From positions 1 through 38,854 of the forward strand of contig NZ_JAFMVC010000032.1 in the NCBI RefSeq assembly GCF_025499605.1: 38,854 nt of DNA, written 5' to 3'. This document shows positions 1 to 8,559 of this stretch, piece after piece. Position 1 is the first letter of the stretch. Each line of letters begins with the position of its first letter. Position numbers and translations under genes: made by a program. The DNA comes from Carboxylicivirga litoralis. Lineage in GTDB: Bacteria > Bacteroidota > Bacteroidia > Bacteroidales > Marinilabiliaceae. The notes below the pieces were generated by a model that worked only from the letters and a program-made list of their open reading frames with translations, was not told where the DNA came from and searched no databases.

Positions 1-35
1 GCGATAAAATTTGAAGCAGTAAATCAGATATTTAT

Positions 36-158
36 TCAAAGCTTGTTAATTCCGCTTATGAACAGCAATCTTCTTCGTGTAATCGACTCAAAATAGCCCG
101 CTATTCTTTCATCAATATACACTTGAACCTTACTATTCGTAAGCGTTCTGAGTTCAAA
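36..158 (-). other. possible C-terminal coding remnant, unrecognised
   Basis: One minus-strand frame stays open for about 41 codons, from an in-frame TAA near 160 down to a TGA at 36-38. It contains the protein-like stretch VQVYIDERIAGYF. There is no start codon or visible promoter, so if it is real it is a decayed fragment. An integrase or transposase tail is only a guess. The plus strand is also open from base 1 to a TAG at 94-96, so either frame could be chance. Confidence 0.15.
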
Positions 159-176
159 ATTTTACGTCGAACTCAG
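148..176. repeat. 8-bp inverted repeat downstream of barrel gene
   Basis: CTGAGTTC at 148-155 pairs with GAACTCAG at 169-176 around a 13-nt loop. It lies just past the end of the minus-strand barrel gene, but no T-run follows it on that strand. It could be a weak 3'-end hairpin and is not a convincing terminator. Confidence 0.3.
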
Positions 177-185
177 GTTAATAGT

Positions 186-764
186 TTAAAACCTGACAAA
201 ATACCCGAGGTTAATAAAACCTTTGTGTCCGGCACCAATATTGCCGGTAAGGCCATATTTTTCGCCCCATTTAAATGATAATAGGTTGATGTGATAGGAC
301 CAACCGTCAAGATCAACTGAGTAGTTCAGGCCACCATTGTTTTTAAAGCGTTCTTTTGCATAGCCAATACTTAATCCACTGCTCAGTCTGAATTTTGGGT
401 GTCTTAAATATTCAAATTCAACTTGGGGAGCAATAACAAAAGCCGATTTGGTAGAGCGATAATCGAAACTAACAGATGTTGTAGGTGGGTAAGTGAAATA
501 TTGAAGGTCACCGCTTCCTTCGCTAACAACTTTATCATACATCAGGTTAATACCAACTTTCAACCAAGGTTGGTAATAATGATAATAATCCAGGTTAAAT
601 GCTCCTAAAACAAAGTATTTAGTTTGTCCTTCAAAGTCACCATCAACCCATTTTTCAAATCGATACAGCGAAGCAGGAGAATAGGTAACGCTAATTTCAT
701 CTTTTTGGGCAAATGTGTGCACATATGTTATGCCAAGAAGCATAATCAATAAAGCTTTCTTCAT
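186..764 (-). CDS. predicted outer-membrane beta-barrel protein
   Basis: This encodes 192 aa with a clear Sec signal peptide: MKKA start, hydrophobic core, and likely cleavage after THE-type motif HTFAQ near residue 20. The mature part has alternating aromatic and polar strands rich in Tyr, Phe and Trp and ends in YFVRF; a terminal Phe after a beta strand is typical of outer-membrane barrels. I infer a small 8-strand barrel in the outer membrane, function unknown. It is divergent from the flavin reductase and has no operon partner inside the window. The family was not recognised more precisely. The barrel assignment rests on composition and termini only. Confidence 0.6.
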   Translation of the reverse strand: MKKALLIMLLGITYVHTFAQKDEISVTYSPASLYRFEKWVDGDFEGQTKYFVLGAFNLDYYHYYQPWLKVGINLMYDKVVSEGSGDLQYFTYPPTTSVSFDYRSTKSAFVIAPQVEFEYLRHPKFRLSSGLSIGYAKERFKNNGGLNYSVDLDGWSYHINLLSFKWGEKYGLTGNIGAGHKGFINLGYFVRF

Positions 765-866
765 GTAGTAATTGTTAAGTTAGATTCGGATTTATGACAT
801 ACAAAACTGTTATTACACGTACCGAAAAACAATTTGATTTATCTACATGCTTTTATTGAAGAGCTG

Positions 867-875
867 TATCTTTGC
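867..875 (+). promoter_or_regulatory. -7 element of flavin reductase gene
   Basis: TATCTTTGC matches the Bacteroidota -7 consensus TAnnTTTG followed by C. No good -33 TTG is found 19 bp upstream. The box lies inside a longer possible reading frame starting at 847, so it argues that translation starts at the ATG at 892, 16 bp downstream. Confidence 0.6.
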
Positions 876-891
876 ACAAAACGATAAATTA

Positions 892-1488
892 ATGGCAAAG
901 CAAGACTGGAAACCCGGAAATATGATATATCCGTTACCGGCTGTAATGGTTACGGTTGGTAATTCACCCGAGAATTATAACATCATCACCATTGCGTGGA
1001 CGGGCACCATTTGTTCCGATCCGCCCATGTGCTATATATCGGTGCGTAAGGGTCGTCACTCTTATCAGACTTTAAAAGAAACAGGTGAGTTTGTGATTAA
1101 CCTGACCACCAAAGACCTGGCATATGCTACCGATTGGTGCGGAGTGCGTTCAGGCCGTCAGTATAATAAGTTTGAAGAGATGCATTTGACACCGGGCAAA
1201 GCGTCAATCGTTAATGCACCCATTATTGAAGAGTCACCGATTAATATTGAGTGTAAAGTCACCGAGATTAAAGAGCTGGGTACGCACGATATGTTTATGG
1301 CCGAAGTGTTGAATGTGAAAGCTGATGAACAATACATTGATGAGGCAACAGGAGCTTTTAGCCTTCAAAAAGCTAAACCAATTTGTTACTCACATGGCCA
1401 CTATTTTGAGGTGGGCAAGAAGATTGGCAAGTTTGGTTATGCGGTTGAGAAGAAAAAGAAACGACGTCGCACTTCACGGAAAAAATAA
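892..1488 (+). CDS. flavin reductase family protein (FMN-binding split barrel)
   Basis: The product is a 198-aa cytoplasmic protein. The N-terminus MAKQDWKPGNMIYPLP, followed by MVTVG, the ITIAWTGTICSDPPM segment and the CYISVRKGRHSY segment, is typical of the flavin reductase-like FMN-binding split barrel (RutF/FlaRed superfamily). Such proteins bind FMN and reduce flavins with NAD(P)H or feed a partner oxygenase; no partner lies nearby. A frame extends upstream to 847, but that extension contains the -7 box, so 892 is preferred. The protein ends in a strongly basic tail (KKKKRRRTSRKK), unusual for the fold and perhaps involved in nucleic-acid or membrane association. The gene ends at a strong terminator shared with the convergent head-GIN gene. 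Confidence 0.85.
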   Translation: MAKQDWKPGNMIYPLPAVMVTVGNSPENYNIITIAWTGTICSDPPMCYISVRKGRHSYQTLKETGEFVINLTTKDLAYATDWCGVRSGRQYNKFEEMHLTPGKASIVNAPIIEESPINIECKVTEIKELGTHDMFMAEVLNVKADEQYIDEATGAFSLQKAKPICYSHGHYFEVGKKIGKFGYAVEKKKKRRRTSRKK

Positions 1489-1492
1489 TAAA

Positions 1493-1516
1493 AAACCCGG
1501 CCAAACAGCCGGGTTT
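1493..1516. terminator. bidirectional terminator between convergent genes
   Basis: AAACCCGGC (1493-1501) and GCCGGGTTT (1508-1516) form a perfect 9-bp stem with a 6-nt loop. Read on the minus strand the stem is followed by a run of T, and on the plus strand by TTTCTCG. It can serve both the flavin reductase and the head-GIN gene. Confidence 0.85.
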
Positions 1517-1535
1517 CTCGTATATTAATTTCTAA

Positions 1536-2231
1536 TTATGTTGTCTGATTCTCGCGTTTCACTTTTCCACCTGTGTTTTCCTTTTTCTCAATTTTATTTG
1601 GGTCGCCCATAAAATAAACTACGCCTCCCGAACCGGCTGTTCCTGTTAGGCGTTCGTTGGCCATTACTTCAACAATACTACCAAGTGTAGCTTTGGCATA
1701 AGTTTCATCGCTGATAAGATTATAGGCTAAATATTTTCCTCCTGTGCCAATGTTTACTTCCTGGTATTTAGTTTTTCCTTCCAGCTCAATTTTACAAGTT
1801 GAACCATCAACTTCAAGGTTGTTTACATCAACATCCAACAATAGGTTGGCTTCGGTGCCGGCACGTAGCTTAAGGCTTTCGGCATAAATAGTGTTTTCGG
1901 CATCGATGGTAGCACCCGAACCGGCTTCAATCTCACGAAGATGTTTGTAAGTGACATAGACCTGAACATGCACGTCCTTATATATCTTGGTTTTCATCTT
2001 AACCGTCAACTTGCGGTTTTTAACTTCTGTTATTACGTCAGTTATTTCCCCATTTTTTATATGGACATCTACTTCTTCTTTATCACCTTCGATTAAAGTA
2101 ACATTAATACCTTTTGACGCTTTGATTTTATCAAACGAACCTACTTTGCGAATTTGTGTGTGGTCGGGCTCTTGTGCCAGGGCATTAAATACTAAGGCAA
2201 ATAATAGTACGATTGTGTTAGACAGTTTCAT
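1536..2231 (-). CDS. head GIN domain-containing protein (DUF2807)
   Basis: This encodes 231 aa with a signal peptide ending near ALAQ (about residue 20). The rest is the right-handed beta-helix-like head GIN domain (DUF2807, putative autotransporter adhesin family). Visible hallmarks are the entry motif VGSFDKIKASKGINVTLIEG, repeated short strands, AGSGATIDAE near residue 106, and TAGSGGVVYFMGDP near the end. Members are exported proteins of Bacteroidota of unknown biochemical role, and the adhesin label is only a family name. The C-terminal 20 residues are Lys/Glu-rich and probably disordered. It stands alone and converges on the flavin reductase gene. Confidence 0.8.
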   Translation of the reverse strand: MKLSNTIVLLFALVFNALAQEPDHTQIRKVGSFDKIKASKGINVTLIEGDKEEVDVHIKNGEITDVITEVKNRKLTVKMKTKIYKDVHVQVYVTYKHLREIEAGSGATIDAENTIYAESLKLRAGTEANLLLDVDVNNLEVDGSTCKIELEGKTKYQEVNIGTGGKYLAYNLISDETYAKATLGSIVEVMANERLTGTAGSGGVVYFMGDPNKIEKKENTGGKVKRENQTT

Positions 2232-2326
2232 ATTCTTTCCTTTTTATGTTGTCATACGCAGTTTAGCGCTATTGGTTGGCGCCAATTTGCTTAAAAATTA
2301 TTAAACTTTCGATGGTGTTACAAAAA

Positions 2327-5260
2327 CTATGCAAATAATTCACGAAGCTCTGTTTCTGATAAATCTTTTATCGGATTATTAGTGGTGATAAAGGTGTCAG
2401 CCAGTTCAGTTTTACGCTCTTGCAGCTTCGCAATTTTTTCTTCAATACTATCGGCAGAGATGAATTTATACACAAACACATTCTTAGTCTGGCCAATGCG
2501 ATGCGCGCGATTAATAGCTTGAGCTTCGGCTGCCGGGTTCCACCAGGGGTTCAGTACAAACACATAATCGGCTTCGATGAGGTTAAGTCCAACACCTCCC
2601 GCTTTTAAGGAAATAAGGAAGACCCGGCAATCGTCATCATCGGTAAAGCTTTTTATCACTTTTTGTCGGTCGGTTGTGGAACCGGTTAGTTTGGCGTATT
2701 TGATCTTTTGAACGCTTAAGTCTTTCTCAATCAGTTCTAAATCTTTAACAAAAGAGGAGAATATCAACACCTTATGATGTTCGCTAATGGCATTATTCAG
2801 CTTTTGAAAAATCTGCTCGTATTTACCTGAAGAACCAGCATAGTCTTTATCTACCAATGCTGGGTGATTGGCGATTTGGCGCAATTTGGTAAGTGCCTGA
2901 AGTGCCAAAATAGCGTTTTTATTGACGCCCGTTTGCTCAATGGCTTTCATCAGCTCGTTTCGAATACCTGATTTCTCACGCTCATAGAACTTCTGCTGAT
3001 CTTCTGTCATATCGCAAATGAGTGTTTGCTCCGTAACAGGCGGTAGATCTTTTGCCACCATATCTTTGGTACGTCGTAGGATAAACGGATTAATCAATTG
3101 GCGTAACTTCTGCTCTTTGTTTTCGTCCCGCTTTTTCTCAATGGGGCCTGCATAGTGGTTTTTAAAAAAGTTGAGGTTACCCAGTAAACCATCGTTCACA
3201 AAATTCATCTGCGCCCACAAATCCACAAGGGCATTTTCAATCGGCGTACCAGTCAACACCAATTTATTGTTAGCTTTAAGTTCCGAAACGGCATGGTATA
3301 TCTTCGACGTTGGATTTTTAATGTTTTGGCTTTCATCCAGAATAACGTAATGAAACTGGTAATTATTGAGGTATTCAATATCGTTACGAGCAATACCATA
3401 GCTGGTTAGGACAATATGATAGTGCTTAAATATCTTACCAATTTCTTTCGATTTGGTGCGGTTATTTCCGGTATACAGATAAACCTTTAATTGTGGTGCA
3501 AACTTTTTTACCTCATTGGCCCAGTTGTGCACCAGCGAGGTTGGCATCACAATTAAACTGGCCGGCAATGCTGATTGATTAAAGCCTTGTACAGCACCAA
3601 ACATTGATAACTGGCCTTCCTGAGCTTGTTCTTCTTCCCTGTCAGCTTTTGCCGAATTATACTGATTTAACAGCATGGCAATGGTCTGAATGGTTTTACC
3701 CAATCCCATATCATCGGCCAGGATGCCTCCAAACTTATTGGTATTGAGCATGCGCATCCAGGTGTAGCCTTCGAGCTGGTAGGGGCGAAGTGTTGCTTCC
3801 AGTCCATCTGGCGAATCAAAGTCGATGCTTTTTTGTTGTAGCTGTGCCATGCGCTTTTTCCATTCGGGCGATGCTTCTTCCAGCTTATCCTGTTCCAGCA
3901 GGTTATAATGCATCTTGTCAAGTGTCATCTTGCTTTCGTCAGCATTTACAAAATGCATTAAATCAGTATATTTAGTAAACCACTCTTCGGGAATGATAAA
4001 TAGCTGGTTGTTGGGCAGTTTGTATTCGCGTTTACCTCGCAATATATGCTGGCGAATATTCTGAAAAGGAATTTCAAACTCATCCACTTTAATGATGGCT
4101 TTAATATCAAACCAGTCATTTTCTTCTTCGTATTGCATCGATAACTTGGCCGAACCAGTGTAATAATCATCATCCCAGCCATTTTGAATGATGTTTACAC
4201 CGGCAGTCATCAGTTCTTTGGCATGTGTATTAAGCCACTCAATAATATCGTGTAAGCCAATTGAATCATTATCCGCCTGTGAGGGTTTGTATTGAGAATC
4301 GCTGATGCTTTTTAGTCCCAACTCTTTCAGTCGCATCATCAAGCCATTCTCTTCTTCAGTATGACGACGAAAGCGGTCAAAAATATGATGTCCTTTCATT
4401 GTACGATGATTGACAAACACAGTAGAGCGGGTGCCAGCCAGGTATTCACGCTTATCGTATCGAAATTTAAGTGTGAGGACAGCTTGCTGCGACAAGTCTT
4501 TTTCCAATATCAGTAGCGGTACTAACCTGGCATCTTTATTATTAATGAAAAAACCATCGGCCTTAACCGGGTAATCGCGAATACAGTTTTCGACAAAAGT
4601 AGACATATAGGTGCCTACGCTGCGGGGTTGTATTAAAAGGTGATTAACGCGCAGGAAAGGCTTGAATTTTTTGGCATCTATCTTCTCAAAACGAAACAGC
4701 TGATTGTTGATTAAGAATACGGCAGGAGTGGTGCAAATTTCCATTACCTCGCGGTTGGTCATGCCCATTTCACCTTTGTCGGTCTTAATTTTAAGGGTGT
4801 ATTTTAATCCTATTTGCTCGAGGGTGAAATCGAATAGTGGTTCATGAAACAAAGTTTGCACCCGTATCCGATCCGTATCATACATATGGCTGTAGTTGGG
4901 GTTTTTGTAGAATACGGGAATATCGGCAAGGGCAATAATTTCCAAAGCCTGCGATATTTTGCTGTCCATCAGCGGACGAATGTGATCGAGTGTGAATTGC
5001 TCCTCCAGTTTATCGAAGAAGAGCTTGAGGTTTTTCTGTTTCGAAAAGCGCTTAAACAGGCTTTGTTCATTGATGGAGTTGAGTAATTTAACCACCTCGA
5101 TTTGTGCCTTGGTAAAAGCAAAGCGATTATTTTCGATATGCTCTAAGGTGGCTTGTTCCACCAATTTTAATACACCGTTTTCATTGGTCTGCGCGTAAAA
5201 AGGGATAAGTGTTATTCCAATATTGCGCTTCTCAGAGATAACCGTGATGAACTGCTCCAT
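2327..5260 (-). CDS. SNF2/Rad54-family DEAD/DEAH-box helicase
   Basis: This is a 977-aa protein of the bacterial SNF2-like ATPase family. The first ~480 residues are an N-terminal region without a motif I recognise; I see no CxC SWIM zinc motif. The ATPase follows: motif I DDMGLGKTIQT near residue 515, motif II DESQ near 640, GTPIEN near 670, and the C-terminal helicase lobe with AGGVGLNL and the INRAHRIGQ motif near 920. The family uses ATP to translocate on duplex DNA and remodel protein-DNA complexes; bacterial members are linked to RNA polymerase recycling or DNA repair. The role here is not determined. It is a single-gene unit with its own promoter. Confidence 0.88.
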   Translation of the reverse strand: MEQFITVISEKRNIGITLIPFYAQTNENGVLKLVEQATLEHIENNRFAFTKAQIEVVKLLNSINEQSLFKRFSKQKNLKLFFDKLEEQFTLDHIRPLMDSKISQALEIIALADIPVFYKNPNYSHMYDTDRIRVQTLFHEPLFDFTLEQIGLKYTLKIKTDKGEMGMTNREVMEICTTPAVFLINNQLFRFEKIDAKKFKPFLRVNHLLIQPRSVGTYMSTFVENCIRDYPVKADGFFINNKDARLVPLLILEKDLSQQAVLTLKFRYDKREYLAGTRSTVFVNHRTMKGHHIFDRFRRHTEEENGLMMRLKELGLKSISDSQYKPSQADNDSIGLHDIIEWLNTHAKELMTAGVNIIQNGWDDDYYTGSAKLSMQYEEENDWFDIKAIIKVDEFEIPFQNIRQHILRGKREYKLPNNQLFIIPEEWFTKYTDLMHFVNADESKMTLDKMHYNLLEQDKLEEASPEWKKRMAQLQQKSIDFDSPDGLEATLRPYQLEGYTWMRMLNTNKFGGILADDMGLGKTIQTIAMLLNQYNSAKADREEEQAQEGQLSMFGAVQGFNQSALPASLIVMPTSLVHNWANEVKKFAPQLKVYLYTGNNRTKSKEIGKIFKHYHIVLTSYGIARNDIEYLNNYQFHYVILDESQNIKNPTSKIYHAVSELKANNKLVLTGTPIENALVDLWAQMNFVNDGLLGNLNFFKNHYAGPIEKKRDENKEQKLRQLINPFILRRTKDMVAKDLPPVTEQTLICDMTEDQQKFYEREKSGIRNELMKAIEQTGVNKNAILALQALTKLRQIANHPALVDKDYAGSSGKYEQIFQKLNNAISEHHKVLIFSSFVKDLELIEKDLSVQKIKYAKLTGSTTDRQKVIKSFTDDDDCRVFLISLKAGGVGLNLIEADYVFVLNPWWNPAAEAQAINRAHRIGQTKNVFVYKFISADSIEEKIAKLQERKTELADTFITTNNPIKDLSETELRELFA

Positions 5261-5310
5261 AACTTTGCGATACTTCTTTTTTGACTGTTAGTTTGACGTA
5301 ATAGAACCAA

Positions 5311-5340
5311 CAAAGATAGCATCATTCTGTATTGTGCAAA
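5311..5340 (-). promoter_or_regulatory. promoter of SNF2 helicase gene
   Basis: On the minus strand TATCTTTG (5318-5311) is a perfect -7 element. TTTG at 5340-5337 lies 18 bp upstream, close to the 19-bp phylum spacing. The start codon is 50 nt downstream. Confidence 0.65.
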
Positions 5341-5580
5341 TGGGGAGGTGGGGAATATTTAATCTTCCCCTTGGGGAAGTGCCGAAGGCGATGGGGGAAT
5401 GTCGAACTGTTGAATTGTCGAACTGTTTTTAGTTTAGTAGTTGAAGAGTTTAATCATTTATATTCTATAGAACTATGGACTTTTATTACAAACTGTAAAT
5501 CAGGCTCCCTTTATAAGGGGAGCTGCCGAAGGTTGAGGGGTATTTACGAACTGGCAAAATGTTGAATCGTCGAACTTTAA
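5341..5580. repeat. degenerate intergenic repeats (palindrome + TGCCGAAGG; GTCGAACTG units)
   Basis: Two related units sit in this gap between the SNF2 and DUF349 genes. Each has a palindrome (CTTCCCCTTGGGGAAG at 5364-5379; CTCCCTTTATAAGGGGAG at 5505-5522), then TGCCGAAGG (5380-5388 and 5524-5532), then a G-rich end. Between and after them are GTCGAACTG units at 5401-5409 and 5417-5425 and a shorter GTCGAACT at 5569-5576. The 16-mer at 5410-5425 recurs with one change at 8525-8540. I see no coding potential. These look like decayed mobile or REP-type sequence. Confidence 0.55.
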
Positions 5581-5581
5581 T

Positions 5582-5635
5582 TTTAAGGATGTCATCTTTA
5601 TGAGCATGATGTCAATGAAAGATGTCATCCTTAAA
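5582..5635. repeat. 18-bp inverted repeat, 17/18 paired
   Basis: The arms are 5582-5599 and 5618-5635, fully complementary except for one central mismatch, around an 18-nt loop. GATGTCA occurs three times (5588, 5608, 5621), once in each arm and once in the loop. It lies just beyond the terminator of the DUF349 gene and far from any start codon. It could be a structured RNA, a protein-binding dyad or a mobile-element end. Confidence 0.6.
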
Positions 5636-5647
5636 TACGTTCTCATG

Positions 5648-5674
5648 AAAAAAGGCCAGCATTTTGCTGACCTT
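5648..5674 (-). terminator. terminator of DUF349 gene
   Basis: TGCTGACCTT (5665-5674) pairs with AAGGCCAGCA (5652-5661) with one mismatch. Read on the minus strand the stem is followed by six T, as expected for a Rho-independent terminator 35 nt after the stop codon. Confidence 0.8.
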
Positions 5675-5708
5675 CTTACTTCTTTTATCTTAAGTCAAAT
5701 GTCTTGTA

Positions 5709-7631
5709 TTACATATCCTCCAACATATCCAGCTTCTTATTTAAAAGCTTAATGTTGCGACGACCAGTCTCAATTTTATGTTTGAAATCGCGCACCAAAG
5801 CTTCCGATTTTTTCGATTTGGCAAAGAAACCAATATTATTTTCCCAAACGGTAATATCGTTTTCGATTTGTTTCAGCTTGTTAATGATTTTATTGCGCTC
5901 CTGCGTCAACTTATCATTAGCGTGCTCTGTTTTGTAGCTTTCAATTTTGTTTCTGAATTTCTCAACGTTCTTTTCAAACTCATTAAGATTCAGGTTGTCG
6001 AAATACTGGTTGATGTGCGATCTGAACTCCTGGTTCACACGATCCTTCTCTTTGATAGGTACATGGCCAATTTCGTTCCAGCGGTGTTGGTAATCCTGCA
6101 GCTTTTGGAAATTTTCTTCGGCGTTATCACTTGGTTCAAATGCTTTAACTTCTTCAATCAAGGCTTCTTTCAGCTTTAAGTTTTCATCTTGCGACTCATC
6201 TTTCTTGCTAAAGAATTTATTCTTATGCTCAAAGAAAGCATCACAAGCGGTGCGGAAGCGCTTCCAAACGGCATCACTTTGCTTGCGCGGCACAGGGCCT
6301 ATCTCTTTCCACTTTTTCTGAATCTTGATAAATTCATCAGTAGTACGTTTCCAGTCAGTGCTGTCTTTCATGCTCTCGGCCTGAACGCATAAATCTGTTT
6401 TTAACTGCAGGTTATGCGATTGTTCCGATTTGTAGGATTTGAAGAACTGACGTTTGTTGTTAAAGAAACTGTCACAAGCCGTGCGGAAACGCTCATAAAT
6501 CTTATTGTTGTCTTTCTTTGGAGCAAAACCTATGGTTTTCCAAATGGTTTGTAACTCAATCAGCTCTTTACTTTTGGCTTCCCACTCTTTAGGCGAATGC
6601 AATTCTAAACCTGAAAGAACTTCTGCCTTTTCACATAATTCGGTCTTCGCTTCCAGGTTTTTTTGTAACTGGTCTTTCAAACCTTCAAAATACTCCTGGT
6701 GACGCTTATTAATTTTTGAGGTGGCTTCTTTAAAGCGCGCCCATAATTCTTCTTTTTGTTCACGAGGTACAGGACCAATCTCGCGCCATTGCTCGTGATA
6801 TTTTTGCAATGTTTTAAAAGCCTTAACAATGGTAGGCTCTAATAATAACTTCTCTGCTTTTTCGCATAAATCAACCTTGGCTTCCATGTTCTTTTTCAAG
6901 TCCAGGTCGCGCAATTCCTTGTTGATTTTAATATAGCTGTAAAAGCTCTCAATGGTATGATTATAGGTTTCCCAAAGGTCGTGCACGCGGTTTTGCGGTA
7001 TCACACCAACGTTTCGCCATTTCTCTTGTAATTCTCTAAAATGCTGGAAGGTTTCGTTTAATGACTCCTGGCCGTTAATCAGCTCTTTAATGCCTTCAAT
7101 AACGTCTAGTTTAGCCTGCAGGTTAGTTGCTTTCTCTTCCTCAAGACGTTTGTTAAACTCGGCCCGACGTTCTTTAAATTCCTTTAAATAACTTTTTAAG
7201 TCAACTTCGTTGGTGTCAACCGGAGCCGTGAAGTCTTCTTCCTTTTCACCTGATTCGATGAACTTACGTTTTAAGTCTTCAACCTCAGCTGCATGTTTTT
7301 TGTAGAATGCAGATTTTATAGCTTCGACTTCTTCTTTAATATTTTCAACCGGAAAATCCTTTAACACATATTTTAAACGTTTCACCAATTCTTCTTTGCT
7401 CAGCATAATATGGTCAACAGCCTCTAATTCTGGCTGTTTTTCTTCCGTTGCTTCCACTTCTGTGTTTTCAGCAGTTGGCTCAACCGTTTGGTTTTCTTCG
7501 GTGGTTGTTTCTTCCGCAGGAGTAGGCACCTCATTTTCGGGTGTGTTGCTTACAGGCGTATTTTCAGTATTTTGCTCTGAATTCAAACCAGCATTGTCTT
7601 CTGTTGGTTTGTTTAGGTCTTGTGCTTCCAT
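5709..7631 (-). CDS. DUF349 repeat protein, five repeats
   Basis: From the ATG at 7631 this encodes 640 aa; a frame extends to 7679, but MEAQDLNKP is the more natural N-terminus. The first ~75 residues are Glu/Thr/Pro-rich and probably disordered. Then come coiled-coil-rich helices with five DUF349 units spaced about 76-81 residues apart, marked by W[RK]xxG-x-[VA]P motifs near residues 204, 280, 361, 438 and 516: WRNVGVIP, WREIGPVP, WKTIGFAP, WKEIGPVP and WNEIGHVP. The C-terminus is a Lys/Glu-rich helix. No enzyme domain or signal peptide is present, so it is probably cytosolic. The family is widespread in Bacteroidota with no firm function. It is divergent from trmD and monocistronic. Confidence 0.85.
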   Translation of the reverse strand: MEAQDLNKPTEDNAGLNSEQNTENTPVSNTPENEVPTPAEETTTEENQTVEPTAENTEVEATEEKQPELEAVDHIMLSKEELVKRLKYVLKDFPVENIKEEVEAIKSAFYKKHAAEVEDLKRKFIESGEKEEDFTAPVDTNEVDLKSYLKEFKERRAEFNKRLEEEKATNLQAKLDVIEGIKELINGQESLNETFQHFRELQEKWRNVGVIPQNRVHDLWETYNHTIESFYSYIKINKELRDLDLKKNMEAKVDLCEKAEKLLLEPTIVKAFKTLQKYHEQWREIGPVPREQKEELWARFKEATSKINKRHQEYFEGLKDQLQKNLEAKTELCEKAEVLSGLELHSPKEWEAKSKELIELQTIWKTIGFAPKKDNNKIYERFRTACDSFFNNKRQFFKSYKSEQSHNLQLKTDLCVQAESMKDSTDWKRTTDEFIKIQKKWKEIGPVPRKQSDAVWKRFRTACDAFFEHKNKFFSKKDESQDENLKLKEALIEEVKAFEPSDNAEENFQKLQDYQHRWNEIGHVPIKEKDRVNQEFRSHINQYFDNLNLNEFEKNVEKFRNKIESYKTEHANDKLTQERNKIINKLKQIENDITVWENNIGFFAKSKKSEALVRDFKHKIETGRRNIKLLNKKLDMLEDM

Positions 7632-7776
7632 AGCTTTGAGTTCGTTTACATTGCCAGGTATAAGTAACCTTAGCATCAATTTATTCTACGAATATATTGG
7701 AATTCGGGCAAGTGGCAAATTTTTAGACTTAAAAAGAAAGCTAAAAGCGAATTGCTATCAGCTAAAGGCTTTTAAT

Positions 7777-7785
7777 TATCTTTGC
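7777..7785 (+). promoter_or_regulatory. -7 element of trmD
   Basis: TATCTTTGC matches TAnnTTTG followed by C and lies 19 bp before the trmD ATG. No TTG occurs at the 19-bp spacing; the nearest is 22 bp upstream (7752-7754). Confidence 0.55.
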
Positions 7786-7804
7786 CGAAAACAGATAAAT
7801 CATC

Positions 7805-8482
7805 ATGCGCATAGATATTTTAACCTTGTTTCCAGAAATGTTTGAAGGGCCATTAACACAGTCGATAATGAAGCGGGCGGTGGATAAAGGGCTGGTGGAG
7901 ATGCATTTTCACGATATACGTGATTATACATTGGATAAACACAAAAAGGTGGATGACTATGCCTTTGGTGGTGGCGCCGGTATGGTGATGACCATTCAGC
8001 CCATTGCCGACCTGATTGAAAAACTAAAGGCTGAGCGCGAGTACGACCATATTATTTATATGACACCTGATGGTCAGCGCTTCGAACAACGCATTGCCAA
8101 TACACTTTCCTTGAGTGAGAATATCATCATTTTGTGCGGGCATTATAAAGGAGTTGATCAGCGCATCCGCGACCATTATGTGACCATGGAAATATCCATT
8201 GGCGATTATGTGCTGACAGGCGGGGAGCTGGCTGCTGCTGTAGTGTCAGATGCTGTTATTCGTTTAATTCCGGGTGTGATGTCAGACGAAACATCGGCTC
8301 TGACCGATAGCTTTCAGGACGACCTTTTATCGCCACCTGTTTATACCCGCCCGGCTGATTATAATGGCTGGAAAGTGCCCGATGTATTACTAAGCGGCAA
8401 CCAGGCCAAGATTGATGAGTGGCGCGAGCAGCAGGCCTATGAGCGTACTAAGAAGATAAGGCCTGATTTACTGGAGGAGTAA
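7805..8482 (+). CDS. trmD: tRNA (guanine-N1-)-methyltransferase TrmD
   Basis: This is a 225-aa protein of normal TrmD length. It methylates N1 of G37 in tRNAs read by CNN-type codons, using S-adenosylmethionine, and so prevents frameshifting. The SPOUT signature is intact: [15 protein letters not shown] at the N-terminus, [13 protein letters not shown] in the middle, then [13 protein letters not shown] and [12 protein letters not shown], which form the trefoil-knot cofactor site. The C-terminal helical part is also present. The usual rpsP-rimM-trmD-rplS neighbours are absent; it is a lone gene divergent from the DUF349 gene, with its own -7 box. Confidence 0.97.
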   Translation: MRIDILTLFPEMFEGPLTQSIMKRAVDKGLVEMHFHDIRDYTLDKHKKVDDYAFGGGAGMVMTIQPIADLIEKLKAEREYDHIIYMTPDGQRFEQRIANTLSLSENIIILCGHYKGVDQRIRDHYVTMEISIGDYVLTGGELAAAVVSDAVIRLIPGVMSDETSALTDSFQDDLLSPPVYTRPADYNGWKVPDVLLSGNQAKIDEWREQQAYERTKKIRPDLLEE

Positions 8483-8559
8483 AGGGGAACCGATAAATTG
8501 TCGAACTGAGAAACTGAGAAACTGTTGAATTGGCGAACTGATGATTCGCGAAATTTAGT

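Noticed and set aside
847-891. Upstream extension of the flavin reductase
   Set aside because: It contains the -7 promoter element TATCTTTGC, so it would not be transcribed; the family N-terminus begins at 892.
2279-2296. Additional REP-like copy before the head-GIN gene
   Set aside because: Only GGCGCCAATTTGC is shared with the left palindrome; the second half and the outer arms are missing.
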